Part shown: positions 15,504-25,800 of the stretch, piece by piece
Position numbering within the stretch: position 1 is the first letter of the stretch
How the letters are laid out: each line of letters begins with the position of its first letter
Origin: SHZI01 sp963802215
GTDB lineage: Bacteria; Pseudomonadota; Gammaproteobacteria; Steroidobacterales; GCA-2729495
Length of the DNA: 64,000 bases
Assembly: GCA_963802215.1 (NCBI GenBank)
Contig: CAWDHQ010000001.1
Coordinates: 868,001-932,000, forward strand
Reading direction: 5' to 3'
Notes under the pieces: model-generated
What the model saw: the letters and a program-made list of their open reading frames with translations, nothing else
Told to the model about the DNA's origin: nothing
The model's database searches: none
Made by a program: the position numbers and the translations under genes

Positions 15504-16250
15504 CTAGGCTTTCTGCAACCGTGCCACGAGCTTGCGCATCTCCGCCTGGGTTTCCGCAGAAAACCACCAGCCCGTCGCGGCGGCCACGTCGACGGGACTG
15601 ACGAGAGCGTCGATCAGCCGGGCCTTGCTCGCGAGCCGCGTGGTGTTCATGGCAACCGGCGGCAGCGCGAGGAATTCATTCGCCCGGGAAAGCGCTGCAG
15701 CCAGCAGCTGCTCCGGCGCCACGAGTTCATCCAGCAGCCCCACGGCAGCCGCATCGTCCATCGAGAGCATCTCACCCCGCGTGGCCATCCGCCGGGCCAC
15801 CCGCGGGCCGACGACTTCCTCGAGGGCCACCAGGATCGTGCCGGGCACCGGCAGGCCCACCTGGACTTCGTTCAGTCCGATCCGGAACCTGCCCGTGACG
15901 CCAATGCGCCAGTCGCAGTGCAGGGCTAGGACGGCGCCGCCGGCGGGCGCATGCCCGGAGACCGCGGCGATGACGGGCACGGGGCTGGTGGCCAGCTGCC
16001 GGGTCAGGTTGAAAAACAGCCCCCAGAAGGCTTCGATCTGGCGGCGGTCCAGCGGCAGTAGCTCAGGCACATCGAGTCCGCCACTGAAGATGCCGGGGCG
16101 CCCGGTCAGGATGATGGCGTGGGCGCCATCCATACGTGCCGTCTCCAGGGCCGAGAGGAGCTGCTCGACCAGCTCGCGATTCAGGGCATTGGCCGGCGGG
16201 CGATCCATCCGGATCTCCGCCACGGCACCCTGGAACTGGATATGGAGCAA
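15504..16250 (-). CDS. Enoyl-CoA hydratase/isomerase family protein
   Basis: Crotonase-fold protein of 248 residues. The oxyanion-hole segments are SGGLDVPELLPL (first) and SGHAPAGGAVLALHCDWRI (second). At the usual catalytic Glu positions it shows LNEVQVGLPVPGT, so one glutamate is retained, which suggests an isomerase/hydratase of uncertain substrate. The frame is open upstream across ftsB, but TTG at 16250, 19 bp after the ftsB stop, fits the family N-terminus (LLHIQFQGAVAEIRMDRPPANAL). The position after ftsB is unusual; ispD is often found there. Confidence 0.85.
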   Translation of the reverse strand: MLHIQFQGAVAEIRMDRPPANALNRELVEQLLSALETARMDGAHAIILTGRPGIFSGGLDVPELLPLDRRQIEAFWGLFFNLTRQLATSPVPVIAAVSGHAPAGGAVLALHCDWRIGVTGRFRIGLNEVQVGLPVPGTILVALEEVVGPRVARRMATRGEMLSMDDAAAVGLLDELVAPEQLLAAALSRANEFLALPPVAMNTTRLASKARLIDALVSPVDVAAATGWWFSAETQAEMRKLVARLQKA

Positions 16251-16269
16251 GAGCTGGTTGCCCGGGTGC

Positions 16270-16575
16270 TCAGCCCGTGGGCCGGGCGCCGCCAAACAGG
16301 TAGAAGGTCTCGTCGGGTCCGATAAGCCCCAGGTCGGCACGAGCCCGCTCCTCGACCGCGCTGTCGCCCTTGCGGAGTTCGACCACCTCCGCTTCCAGGC
16401 GCTGGTTGCGCTGGGTCAGGCGGGCATTCTCCGCAGTCTGGTCGGCAATGAGGGTGCCCAGGCGAGCTACCTCCCGGTAACCGTCGTCGGACACCCAGAG
16501 CCGGACCTGCAGAAGCAGAAGCAGCGCCGACAGCAGGCCTATACCCAACCGCATTGGAAGTATCTCGCCCCGCAT
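16270..16575 (-). CDS. ftsB: Cell division protein FtsB
   Basis: Bitopic divisome protein that forms a complex with FtsL and FtsQ. The 101-residue product (E. coli 103) has a short cytoplasmic start, one membrane helix (LGIGLLSALLLLLQVRLWV), a periplasmic coiled coil (about residues 38-70, QTAENARLTQRNQRLEAEV) and the family C-terminal ERARADLGLIGPDETFYLF. It lies 39 bp after eno, the conserved eno-ftsB order. Confidence 0.94.
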   Translation of the reverse strand: MRGEILPMRLGIGLLSALLLLLQVRLWVSDDGYREVARLGTLIADQTAENARLTQRNQRLEAEVVELRKGDSAVEERARADLGLIGPDETFYLFGGARPTG

Positions 16576-16614
16576 AGTCCCCCGCCCCCCGCAGTGGCTC
16601 CAGACGGCCGCCGA

Positions 16615-17895
16615 TCAAGGCAGCGGCACCGGAAACGCTTCCGCTCCCGCATACTTTGCCTCGGCCCCCAGGCACTCTTCAATCCTCAGCAATTGATTGT
16701 ACTTCGCAATCCGGTCGGAACGGCAGAGGGACCCCGTCTTGATCTGGGTGGCACGCGTGCCTACGGCGATGTCGGCAATCGTCGAGTCCTCGGTCTCGCC
16801 GGAACGGTGCGAGATCACGGCTGCGTACCCGGCATCCACCGCCATGTCGATTGCCGCCAGCGTCTCGGTCAGCGTGCCGATCTGGTTCGGCTTGATGAGG
16901 ATGGCATTGGCGATTCCCTCGGCAATGCCGCGGCCCAGGATGGACGTATTCGTCACGAACAGGTCGTCGCCGACCAGCTGGACCCTGGAGCCGAGGGCCT
17001 TCGTCAGCAGCGCCCAGCCGGACCAGTCGTCCTCGGACATTCCATCCTCGATCGAGATGATCGGGTACTGGCCTGCCAGGCCGGCGAGGTAGTCGGCAAA
17101 CTGGTCAGGCGTGAACCGGCGGCCCTCCGACTCCAGGTGGTAGACGCCGTCGCGGAACAACTCGGTGCTGGCGACATCGAGGCCGAGAAAGACGTCGCGG
17201 CCCAGTGCAAAGCCTGCCTTGCCGACGGCTTCGGCGATGGTGTCAAGTGCCGCGGCATTGGACGGGAGGTTGGGCGCAAAGCCGCCCTCGTCACCCACCG
17301 CCGTGGACAGCCCCTGGGCCTTCAGCACGGACTTGAGCGCATGAAAGATCTCCGTGCCGTAGCGGAGCGCCTCACTGAACGAGCTCGCACCGACCGGCAG
17401 GACCATGAACTCCTGGATGTCGACGCTGTTGTCCGCATGGGCGCCCCCGTTGATGATGTTCATCATGGGGACGGGCAGCACGGTTCCCGGTCCGAGCGTC
17501 CTGAACAGGGGCTCGCCCCGGTCCACCGCGGCCGCGTGGGCTGCCGCCAGCGACACCGCGAGGATTGCGTTGGCGCCCAGGTGTTCCTTGTTCGGCATCC
17601 CGTCGAGGTTGATCATCTTCCGGTCGAGCGTCTTCTGGTCCCGGCCGTCGAGGCCGAGAAGTTCACTCCGGATCTCGCCATTGATCATCATCACGGCGCG
17701 CCGCACGCCCTTGCCCAGGTAACGGGACGGATCGCGATCACGGAGCTCCATGGCCTCGCGACTGCCGGTGGACGCGCCTGACGGCACAGCGGCGCGGCCG
17801 AGGGCACCGCTCTCCAGCCGGACCTCGGCTTCGACGGTTGGGTTGCCGCGGGAATCCAGGATTTCCCGGCCGTGCACATCGATAATCACGCTCAT
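16615..17895 (-). CDS. eno: Enolase
   Basis: Converts 2-phosphoglycerate to phosphoenolpyruvate in glycolysis. The 426-residue product has the N-terminal ARGNPTVEAEV-like start (DSRGNPTVEAEV), the GASTGSREAMELRD loop, metal ligand IEDGMSEDDW, and the signature LIKPNQIGTLTET with SHRSGETEDSTIADIAVG. The ATG at 17895 is 26 bp after the kdsA stop. Confidence 0.99.
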   Translation of the reverse strand: MSVIIDVHGREILDSRGNPTVEAEVRLESGALGRAAVPSGASTGSREAMELRDRDPSRYLGKGVRRAVMMINGEIRSELLGLDGRDQKTLDRKMINLDGMPNKEHLGANAILAVSLAAAHAAAVDRGEPLFRTLGPGTVLPVPMMNIINGGAHADNSVDIQEFMVLPVGASSFSEALRYGTEIFHALKSVLKAQGLSTAVGDEGGFAPNLPSNAAALDTIAEAVGKAGFALGRDVFLGLDVASTELFRDGVYHLESEGRRFTPDQFADYLAGLAGQYPIISIEDGMSEDDWSGWALLTKALGSRVQLVGDDLFVTNTSILGRGIAEGIANAILIKPNQIGTLTETLAAIDMAVDAGYAAVISHRSGETEDSTIADIAVGTRATQIKTGSLCRSDRIAKYNQLLRIEECLGAEAKYAGAEAFPVPLP

Positions 17896-17921
17896 CAGTT
17901 TCCTCTTCTCTGCCTTTTTTC

Positions 17922-18770
17922 CTACTTCGACTTGTCAAGGGCTTTCAGTTCGACCGGCGGCCGGCGTTTCACGACCTGATCGATTTCCGCCAGGGTCTCG
18001 AGCAGTTCCTCCATCAGGTGCAGCGGCCAGGCGTTTGGGCCGTCGGAAAGCGCCTTGTCGGGGTCCGGGTGAGTCTCCATGAAGATGCCCGCCACGCCCG
18101 CCGCGACGGCGGCCCGGGCGAGCACCGGCACGAATTCGCGCTGGCCGCCCGACACACTGCCCTTGCCGCCAGGCAGCTGCACGGAATGGGTGGCGTCGAA
18201 GATGACCGGCCGCCCGGTCGCCCGCAGCACCGACAGCGAGCGCATATCGGTGACCAGATTGTTGTAGCCAAACGTGAAGCCGCGCTCGCAGACCATGATG
18301 CCCGGGTTGCCGGTGCTCTCGGCCTTGGCCACCACATTGGCCATCTCCCAGGGTGACAGAAACTGCCCCTTCTTGATGTTGACGGGCTTGCCCAGACTCG
18401 CGACATTGATGATGAAGTTGGTCTGCCGGCAAAGGAACGCGGGCGTCTGGAGCACGTCCACGACGGCGGCCACATCGGCGAGGGGCGAGTCCTCATGGAC
18501 GTCGGTCAGTACCGGAACGCCCAGCTGGCGCCGGACGCTCTCGAGGACCCGCAGACCCTCCTCGATGCCCGGCCCCCGGTAGCTCGTCAGGGACGACCGG
18601 TTAGCCTTGTCGTAGGAGGACTTGAAGACGAACGGGATGTGCAGGCGCCGGGTGATCTCCTGGAGCCGGCCAGCGGTATCCACCGCCAGCGACTCGGTCT
18701 CGACGACGCAGGGGCCGGCGATCAGGAACAACGGCCGGTCGGCGCCGACCTCAACACCGGCCAGCCTCAT
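17922..18770 (-). CDS. kdsA: 3-deoxy-8-phosphooctulonate (KDO-8-P) synthase
   Basis: Condenses phosphoenolpyruvate with arabinose 5-phosphate to make KDO-8-phosphate for the lipopolysaccharide core. The 282-residue product has the family motifs LIAGPCVVETE, FKSSYDKANRSS, DVHE, KKGQFLSPWEM and the VIFDATHSVQLPGG stretch. Its start overlaps the pyrG stop by four bases and it precedes eno, so PEP supply and use sit in one operon. Confidence 0.97.
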   Translation of the reverse strand: MRLAGVEVGADRPLFLIAGPCVVETESLAVDTAGRLQEITRRLHIPFVFKSSYDKANRSSLTSYRGPGIEEGLRVLESVRRQLGVPVLTDVHEDSPLADVAAVVDVLQTPAFLCRQTNFIINVASLGKPVNIKKGQFLSPWEMANVVAKAESTGNPGIMVCERGFTFGYNNLVTDMRSLSVLRATGRPVIFDATHSVQLPGGKGSVSGGQREFVPVLARAAVAAGVAGIFMETHPDPDKALSDGPNAWPLHLMEELLETLAEIDQVVKRRPPVELKALDKSK

Positions 18771-20413
18771 GCGCGGGCGACGGCGGGCAGCACCTCGGCC
18801 CGGAAATTGCGGGCGGCACGCACGAACCCGGTGAAGAGCGGATGGCCATCGCGGGGATTGGAACGGAACTCCGGGTGGAACTGGCAGGCCAGGAACCAGG
18901 GGTGATCCGGCAACTCGACGACTTCCACCAGCCCGTCGATCGAGAAACCGGAGAACACGAGGCCCGCATTGCTCAGCTGGTCCAGGTAATTGTTGTTGAA
19001 CTCAAAGCGGTGACGGTGCCGCTCGCGGATGATCTCGGTGCCGTAGAGGTCATGGGCCAGGGTACCCGCCTGGAGACGGCACTCCTGGGCGCCGAGGCGC
19101 ATCGTCCCCCCCATGCTCGAGCCGCTGTCGCGCCTCTGCAGGCTGCCATCCCGGTCCTGCCACTCGGAAATCAGGGCGATCACCGGGTGCGGGGTCTGGG
19201 GATCGAATTCGGTGCTGTGGGCTCCCTTGAGCCCCAGCACGTCCCGTGCAAACTCGATGACGGCGACCTGCAGTCCCAGGCAGATGCCCAGGTAGGGCAC
19301 GCCATTCTCCCGGGCGTAGCGCACGGCGGCGATCTTGCCCTCGATACCCCTCTCGCCGAAGCCGCCGGGCACCAGGATGGCATCCACGCCGACCAGGCTG
19401 CCGGTACCGTCCTTCTCGAGGTCCTGGGATTCGATGTAACGGATGCGCACCCGCGTCCGGGTCTTGATTCCTGCGTGGAGCAACGCCTCGTTCAACGAGA
19501 TGTAGGAGTCCCGCAGGTCCACGTACTTGCCAACCATGGCGATGGTGACCTCGCCTTCGGGATTTTTGCGGGCGGAAACCACGGCCTCCCATTCGGCAAG
19601 GTCCGCCTGCGGCACGGCAAGCCCGAGGCGCTCCACGACGATGGCGTCGAAGCCCTGGCTGCGGAATGCCATGGGCAGCTTGTACAGGTCGTCCACGTCG
19701 ACTGCCGATATGACGGCCCGCTCCTGCACGTTGGTGAACAGGGCGATCTTGCGCCGCTGCTCATCCGGCAGTGGCTGCTCCGAGCGGCAGACCAGGATGT
19801 CCGGCTGGATACCGATGGAGCGAAGCTCCTTGACCGAATGCTGGGTCGGCTTCGTCTTGATCTCGGAAGACGAGGCGATATACGGCACGAGCGTCAGATG
19901 GACATACACGCAATTCTGGGGACCCAGGTCCACGCCCAGCTGCCGGATGGCCTCGAGGAAGGGGAGCGACTCGATGTCGCCCACGGTCCCGCCGATCTCG
20001 ACGATGCAGATGTCGGCGTCGCCAGCGCCCAGGCGGATGCAGCGCTTGATCTCGTCCGTCACGTGGGGAATGACCTGTACGGTGGCCCCCAGGTAGTCAC
20101 CTCGGCGCTCCTTCGCGATCACACTCCCGTAGATGCGGCCCGTCGTGAAATTGCTGTTCCGGCCCGTGGTCGTCCGCACGAAGCGCTCGTAGTGGCCCAG
20201 GTCCAGGTCGGTTTCGGTGCCATCGGTCGTGACGTAGACCTCGCCGTGCTGAAAGGGGCTCATCGTCCCGGGATCCACGTTGAGGTAGGGGTCCAGCTTG
20301 ATCATGGACACCTTGAGGCCGCGCGCTTCGAGAATGGCGCCCAGGGATGCGGCCGTGATGCCCTTGCCGAGCGAGGACACGACGCCACCAGTCACGAAAA
20401 TATAGCGAGGCAT
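18767..20413 (-). CDS. pyrG: CTP synthase
   Basis: Makes CTP from UTP, ATP and glutamine. The 548-residue product has an N-terminal synthetase domain beginning MPRYIFVTGGVVSSLGKG with the P-loop, and a C-terminal class I glutamine amidotransferase domain with the nucleophilic Cys in YLGICLGLQVAVIEF. ATG 20413 was preferred to the frame start at 20422 because family proteins begin directly before YIFVTGG. The 138-bp gap to tilS upstream probably holds its promoter, although I see no clear consensus. Confidence 0.98.
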   Translation of the reverse strand: MPRYIFVTGGVVSSLGKGITAASLGAILEARGLKVSMIKLDPYLNVDPGTMSPFQHGEVYVTTDGTETDLDLGHYERFVRTTTGRNSNFTTGRIYGSVIAKERRGDYLGATVQVIPHVTDEIKRCIRLGAGDADICIVEIGGTVGDIESLPFLEAIRQLGVDLGPQNCVYVHLTLVPYIASSSEIKTKPTQHSVKELRSIGIQPDILVCRSEQPLPDEQRRKIALFTNVQERAVISAVDVDDLYKLPMAFRSQGFDAIVVERLGLAVPQADLAEWEAVVSARKNPEGEVTIAMVGKYVDLRDSYISLNEALLHAGIKTRTRVRIRYIESQDLEKDGTGSLVGVDAILVPGGFGERGIEGKIAAVRYARENGVPYLGICLGLQVAVIEFARDVLGLKGAHSTEFDPQTPHPVIALISEWQDRDGSLQRRDSGSSMGGTMRLGAQECRLQAGTLAHDLYGTEIIRERHRHRFEFNNNYLDQLSNAGLVFSGFSIDGLVEVVELPDHPWFLACQFHPEFRSNPRDGHPLFTGFVRAARNFRAEVLPAVARA

Positions 20414-20551
20414 GGCACCCATCTCCGCCGACTCCGTCGGCCATTAAACCGTGCCAAACACAGCGGGACACCTTACCGGCGGCGAGGCTCGGGTAAGGCG
20501 GCGCAATGCTCGGGCTGGACTCTCCATCAGGAGGCAGATGGGGAGGAAAAG

Positions 20552-21907
20552 TTACCAGATCGGGGCGTGGCCCGTCCAGACGATCCGGAGAGCGGTGTCG
20601 CCCGGGGCCGCGGCGGCCCAGTCGGCGATCCAGAGATCGGCCACGGCGGCCAGTTGCCCGCGGGCGACGATGATCGGAATGTGGCCCCGCATCCAGGGCA
20701 CGACACCCCGGGACTGGAAGAGGTACTTCAGCGTCCGGTGGTGCTGGTTGGCGCCCGGGCGTACACGTTCGCCACCACGGCGGAAGACGACCTCCAGGCC
20801 ACCGGCGACCACGGCGGGGGCCAGCCCGGCGCCGCAGCTGCCGCGCTGGAGATCAAGTTTGCCCCGGATGCCGCCCAGGTCGAGCCGCTCCCCTTCACGC
20901 CAGGCCGTCCGCGCGCTCGGCGTGTCGACGACGGGAACCGCGACATCGAGCAGGTGCAGGTGCTCCCGGAACCGCCGGATCTCGTGTCCGCCCCAGGCCA
21001 GCACCGGCTGGCGGCCCGGCGCCGCGGCAAGCAGCTGGTCAAGGCCCTCCCGCAACCGGCGCTCCGGCGGCGTTGCCCAGCCGCGGTCACGGGCCAGTAC
21101 GCGGATCAGGTTTCGCTGGCGCGCCGCACCGAGGCTTCCGATTGCCGCCAACGACACCCGGTTGGCCTCGACCGCGTCGCGCGCGTCCGCCCGCGCCAGT
21201 TCGTCAAGGAGACCGGCCGCCTCGGCAGCAAGCACGGCGGTGCGCCCGACCGCGCCGGCCGCCGCCGGGAACCGGCGCCGCAGCACCGGCGCTACCTCGT
21301 GCCGGACGAACGCCCGGTCGAAACCCGCGTCCGCGTTCATGGGGTCAGTCAGCCAGTCAAGACCTTCAGGCACCAGGTGGCCGGCCGCATACGCGGCCAG
21401 GGATTCGGCGGGAACGTCAAGGAGCGGGCGGCCGAGCCGGCCCGGCCCAAACACCGCGTCCCGGGGAATTCCTGCGAGGCCGCTGACCCCCGATCCGCGG
21501 AACAGGTGCAGCAGGACGGTTTCGAGCTGGTCATCCGCGTGGTGCGCGGTCAGCAGCCACTCACCCGCCCGGAGGACCCGCCGGAGGGCGGCATAGCGCG
21601 CCTCCCGCGCGGCGGCTTCGAGCCCCTTGCCGCGCTGATCACCCACGGTGACCGAAAGCACGTCGCAGGGCACATCCAGCCGCCCCGCTGTCGCGACACA
21701 GTGCGCCGCCCAGTCGCCGGCAACGTGCTGGATGCCGTGGTTGATGTGTACGGCCCGCAGGACGAACCGGCGTTCGTCGCGCAACCGTGCCAGTGCATGG
21801 AGAAGCACCGTGGAGTCGCGGCCGCCGCTGAAGGCAACGCAAGTAACGGCTCCCGCTGGGAGGCTTTGCAGGAGCGCTTGCCGGACCCGGTCCGAACTGG
21901 GACGCAT
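20552..21907 (-). CDS. tilS: tRNA(Ile)-lysidine synthase
   Basis: Modifies C34 of the CAU-anticodon tRNA-Ile to lysidine so that it reads AUA. The 451-residue product has the PP-loop ATPase motif SGGRDST (residues 27-33), the AVHINHGIQ motif and TAHHADDQLETVLLHLFRGSGVSGLAG, followed by TilS substrate-binding and C-terminal domains. It lies 18 bp after accA, as in E. coli, where tilS (mesJ) also follows accA. Confidence 0.96.
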   Translation of the reverse strand: MRPSSDRVRQALLQSLPAGAVTCVAFSGGRDSTVLLHALARLRDERRFVLRAVHINHGIQHVAGDWAAHCVATAGRLDVPCDVLSVTVGDQRGKGLEAAAREARYAALRRVLRAGEWLLTAHHADDQLETVLLHLFRGSGVSGLAGIPRDAVFGPGRLGRPLLDVPAESLAAYAAGHLVPEGLDWLTDPMNADAGFDRAFVRHEVAPVLRRRFPAAAGAVGRTAVLAAEAAGLLDELARADARDAVEANRVSLAAIGSLGAARQRNLIRVLARDRGWATPPERRLREGLDQLLAAAPGRQPVLAWGGHEIRRFREHLHLLDVAVPVVDTPSARTAWREGERLDLGGIRGKLDLQRGSCGAGLAPAVVAGGLEVVFRRGGERVRPGANQHHRTLKYLFQSRGVVPWMRGHIPIIVARGQLAAVADLWIADWAAAAPGDTALRIVWTGHAPIW

Positions 21908-21925
21908 GCTTACGCGCCCCTGCGC

Positions 21926-22885
21926 TCAGCTCTCCCGGAAACTGCCGTAGGCCCGCAGGCGTGACGCCCGCCGGCGCAACAGTTCGTTGATGTCGAGTGC
22001 TTCCAGGTCACGAAGGTGGCTGATCAGAGCGGCGCGCACCGCTTCCGCCATGCCGGCAGCGTCCCGATGGGCGCCGCCGAGGGGCTCGCGAATGACTTCA
22101 TCAATCAGGCCGAGCTCCCTCAACCGCGGTGCCGTGATGCCCATGGCCTCGGCGGCAGTCTCGGCCTTGTCCGCGCTCTTCCAAAGGATACTGGCGCAGC
22201 CTTCCGGGGAAATGACGCTGTAGACGCTGTATTCAAGCATGATCACCCGGTCACCCACGCCGATGGCCAGGGCACCGCCAGAACCGCCCTCTCCGATCAC
22301 GATGCTGACGATGGGGGTCTTGAGCCGGGCCATCTCGAACAGGTTGCGGGCGATTGCCTCGCTCTGGCCCCGTTCCTCCGCTCCGATGCCCGGATAGGCA
22401 CCCGGCGTGTCGATGAAGGTGACGACAGGCAGACGGAACTTCTCCGCGAGCTTCAACAGGCGCAGCGCCTTGCGGTAGCCCTCGGGCTTCGGCATGCCGT
22501 AGTTGCGGCGGACGCGCTCCTTCGTATCCCGGCCCTTCTGCTGGCCGATGAACACGACCGGCCTGCCATCGAGACGCCCAAGGCCGCCCACCATCGCGGG
22601 GTCATCGGCAAACATGCGGTCGCCGTGCAATTCCTGGAAATCGGGACTCAGGACGGCAAGGTAGTCCAGCGTGTAGGGCCGGAGCGGATGCCGCGCGAGC
22701 TGCGCGACCTGCCAGGCGGTGAGGCTCGAGAAGATACTGCGGGTCAACGCCTCGCTCTTCGACTTGAGACGCGCAATCTCGTCGCTGATGTTGATCTCCG
22801 AGTCATCGCCAACGAAGCGCAGCTCGTCGATCTTGGCCTCGAGCTCGGCAATTGGCTGTTCGAAATCCAGGAATTTCAGGTCCAT
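21926..22885 (-). CDS. accA: Acetyl-CoA carboxylase carboxyltransferase subunit alpha
   Basis: Alpha half of the carboxyltransferase that transfers carboxyl from biotin to acetyl-CoA, the first step in fatty acid synthesis. The 319-residue product begins MDLKFLDFEQPIAELEAKID and contains the conserved TPGAYPGIGAEERGQSEAIA and GEGGSGGALAIGVGDRV motifs. Three start codons lie in a row; ATG 22885 has the best spacing to an upstream AAGG. It is 12 bp after dnaE. Confidence 0.98.
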   Translation of the reverse strand: MDLKFLDFEQPIAELEAKIDELRFVGDDSEINISDEIARLKSKSEALTRSIFSSLTAWQVAQLARHPLRPYTLDYLAVLSPDFQELHGDRMFADDPAMVGGLGRLDGRPVVFIGQQKGRDTKERVRRNYGMPKPEGYRKALRLLKLAEKFRLPVVTFIDTPGAYPGIGAEERGQSEAIARNLFEMARLKTPIVSIVIGEGGSGGALAIGVGDRVIMLEYSVYSVISPEGCASILWKSADKAETAAEAMGITAPRLRELGLIDEVIREPLGGAHRDAAGMAEAVRAALISHLRDLEALDINELLRRRASRLRAYGSFRES

Positions 22886-22897
22886 CATCAAACCTTA

Positions 22898-25800
22898 CTA
22901 CTGGCGGGGACCTTCGTAAACGAACCGGAAGCCATCCAGGCCCACCAGCTCTGACAATCTTTCCCGCAATTCCCGCGTCGGGCGCACGCACCAGTCGCTG
23001 CCCAGCGCGACGCGGGCCTGGGTTCCGCCGGTGCTGTAGTAGAGTGAGACACTGCACTTTCCGGGGCGATGCCGCTCCATCACGCTCTTCAGCAACTGGG
23101 GGCTGAGCGACCGGTCCACGTCGGCGCGCCAGCGAAGCAGAAGGCCCGTGGCGCGCGACTCCACGATCCTGTCGAGATCGAGCACGTCCTTGGCGTTCAG
23201 GCGCCAGCCGTCCAGGTACTCCTCGAAGCGCAGCGTGCCGCTGATGGCGACGAGGGAATGCACGCCCAGGAGATGCCGAAAACGGTCGTATGCCTCCTGG
23301 AAGAAGCCGACTTCCAGCGTACCGGTGCCGTCATCCAGTTCGATGGAAGTCCGGGTGCCGCGCTTGCGGACCGACGCGACCAGGCCCGCAATCACCACCT
23401 CACGGCCGGGGCCACGATATTCACCGGGGACTGGCGGCCGCTCGGCAATCAGTGCCTCGATGCTGGACGTGGTGATGAACGGCTGGTCGGTTCGGTACTG
23501 GTCGAACGGGTGGCCGCTCAGGTAGAGCCCCAGGCTTTCACGCTCCGCCTGGAGCTTGCGGCCCCAGCCCCAGTCCGGAAGCTCCGGAACCGAATCCTGA
23601 CCGGCCGCCCGTGCCGCCGGCGCGCCAAACAGGTCTTCCTGGCCGACACTGGCAGCCGCCGCCGCCTGGTCCGCGGCATCCATGGCGCCGGGCAGGACGG
23701 CCAGCAGGCTCGGGCGGTTCGGACCGAAGGCGTCGAAGGCCCCGGCCTTGATGAGGGCTTCCACGGGGCGGCGCCCGAGCTTCTGTCCGCCAGCCCGCAG
23801 ACAGAACTCCTGCAGGCTGCGGTAGGGCCCGCCCTCCTCGCGGACCGCCACGATGTGCTCGGCGGCGCCGCGACCAACGCCCTTGATCGCGCCCAGGCCA
23901 TAGCGAATGCCCTTTTCGCCTTCGACCTGGAATGGGTAGACGGATGTATTGATGTCGGGGGGGAGCACGTTCAGGTCGAGAGCCAGGCACTCGCGGCGCT
24001 GGACGACGAGCGAGTCCGTGTCGCCCATTTCGGTCGTCATCACCGCCGCCATGAAGGCGGCCGGATGGTTGGCCTTCAGCCACGCCGTCTGGTACGTAAG
24101 CACCGCGTAGGCGGCGGAGTGGGACTTGTTGAAGCCATAGCCCGCAAACTTCTCCATCAGGTCGAAGATGTACGTGGCCCGCGACCGCTCCGTGCCCCGG
24201 TCCGCCGCCCGGTCGGTGAAAATGGAGCGCTGCTTGGCCATCTCCTCGGGCTTCTTCTTGCCCATGGCCCTGCGCAGCAGGTCGGCCTCTCCCAGTGAAT
24301 AGCCCGCCAGGCGCTGCGCGATCTGCATGACCTGCTCCTGATAGAGGATCACGCCGTAGGTACCGCGGAGGACAGGCTCGAGATCGGGATGGAGGTAGTC
24401 GATTGGCTGGTCACGCCCCCCGTGCTTGCGGTTGATGAAGTCGTCGACCATCCCCGACTGGAGGGGACCGGGCCGATAGAGAGCCACCAGCGCCACGAGG
24501 TCGTCGAAGCTGTCAGGTTGAAGCCGGCGCACGAGGTCCCGCATGCCGCGGGATTCGAGCTGGAAGACCGCCGTCGTCTTGCATGCGCGGAGCAGCCGGA
24601 AAGTCACCTGGTCGTCCATCCGGAGCGACGGCACCTCGATCGGCGGCTCGCCGGCGGCTGACCTTGCCGCGTTGATGGCACGCGTCGCCCTGTCGATGAT
24701 CGTGAGTGTGCGGAGACCGAGGAAATCGAACTTCACCAGCCCCGCGGCCTCGACGTCGTCCTTGTCGAACTGGGTGACGGTGAACTTCTCACCCTCCACC
24801 TGGTACAGGGGCGTGAACTCGGTGATGTCGCGGGGGGCAATCACGATGCCGCCGGCGTGCCTTCCCGCGTTGCGCACGAGGCCTTCCAGCCGCCTGCCCA
24901 GGTCAATGACGCTCCGCACGTCTTCGTCCTGGTTGTACAGCTCGCGCAGCTCCGCTTCCTGGGCCAGCGCGCTGTCGAGGGTGACCTCGGCGCCGGGGTC
25001 GTTTGGCACGAGCTTGGCAATCCGGTCCACCAGACCGTAGGGCTGCCCAAGGACCCGCCCGACGTCGCGGACCACGGCCCGCGCCGCCATGGTGCCGTAG
25101 GTGATGATCTGGGAGACCCGGTCGCGCCCGTAGCGCTCGCTGACGTAGTCTATGACGCGGTCGCGCCCCTCCATGCAGAAGTCGATGTCGAAATCGGGCA
25201 TCGACACCCGCTCGGGATTCAGGAAGCGCTCGAACAGGAGGTCGTGGTGGATCGGGTCGAGATCCGTGATGCCGAGGGCCCAGGCCACGAGGGAGCCGGC
25301 ACCGGACCCGCGCCCGGGGCCTACGGGGATCTCATGCTCCCGCGCCCAGCGGATGAAGTCCGCAACGATGAGGAAGTAGCTGGCGAAGCCCATGCGGCAG
25401 ATCACGTCGAGTTCCGTGACCAGCCGTTCCGCATAGCCGGGGGCCGGGGCCGCCGCCGGGAAGCGGGCCGCAAGTCCCTCGTCCGACTGGCTTCTCAGGC
25501 AGGCGTCGGAGGTGGTGCCGCCTGGCACGCCGAAATCAGGAAGGTGGGTTTCCCCGAGGCTGAGCGCCAGATGACAACGACGGGCGATCTCGACCGTGTT
25601 CTCCAGGGCTTCCGGCAGATCGGCGAAGAGTTCGGCCATTTCCGCGGGTGAGCGCAGGTATTGCTGGTCGCTGTAAAGCCGGGGGCGGCCCGGATCGGCC
25701 AGCACGTAACCGGTCTGGATGCACACCCGGGCTTCGTGGGCCTCGAACTCCTCCGGAGTGAGGAAGCGGACGTCATTGGTAGCGACGACCGGCAACCCGG

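Noticed and set aside
15532..17781. Plus-strand open frame of 749 codons opposite the hydratase, ftsB and eno
   Set aside because: Antisense shadow of three well-supported genes with low-complexity Ser/Arg/Gly content.
18842..21964. Plus-strand open frame of 1040 codons opposite pyrG and tilS
   Set aside because: It runs antisense to two clear genes and spans their gap; its composition is the mirror of GC-rich codon bias and no family motif is visible.
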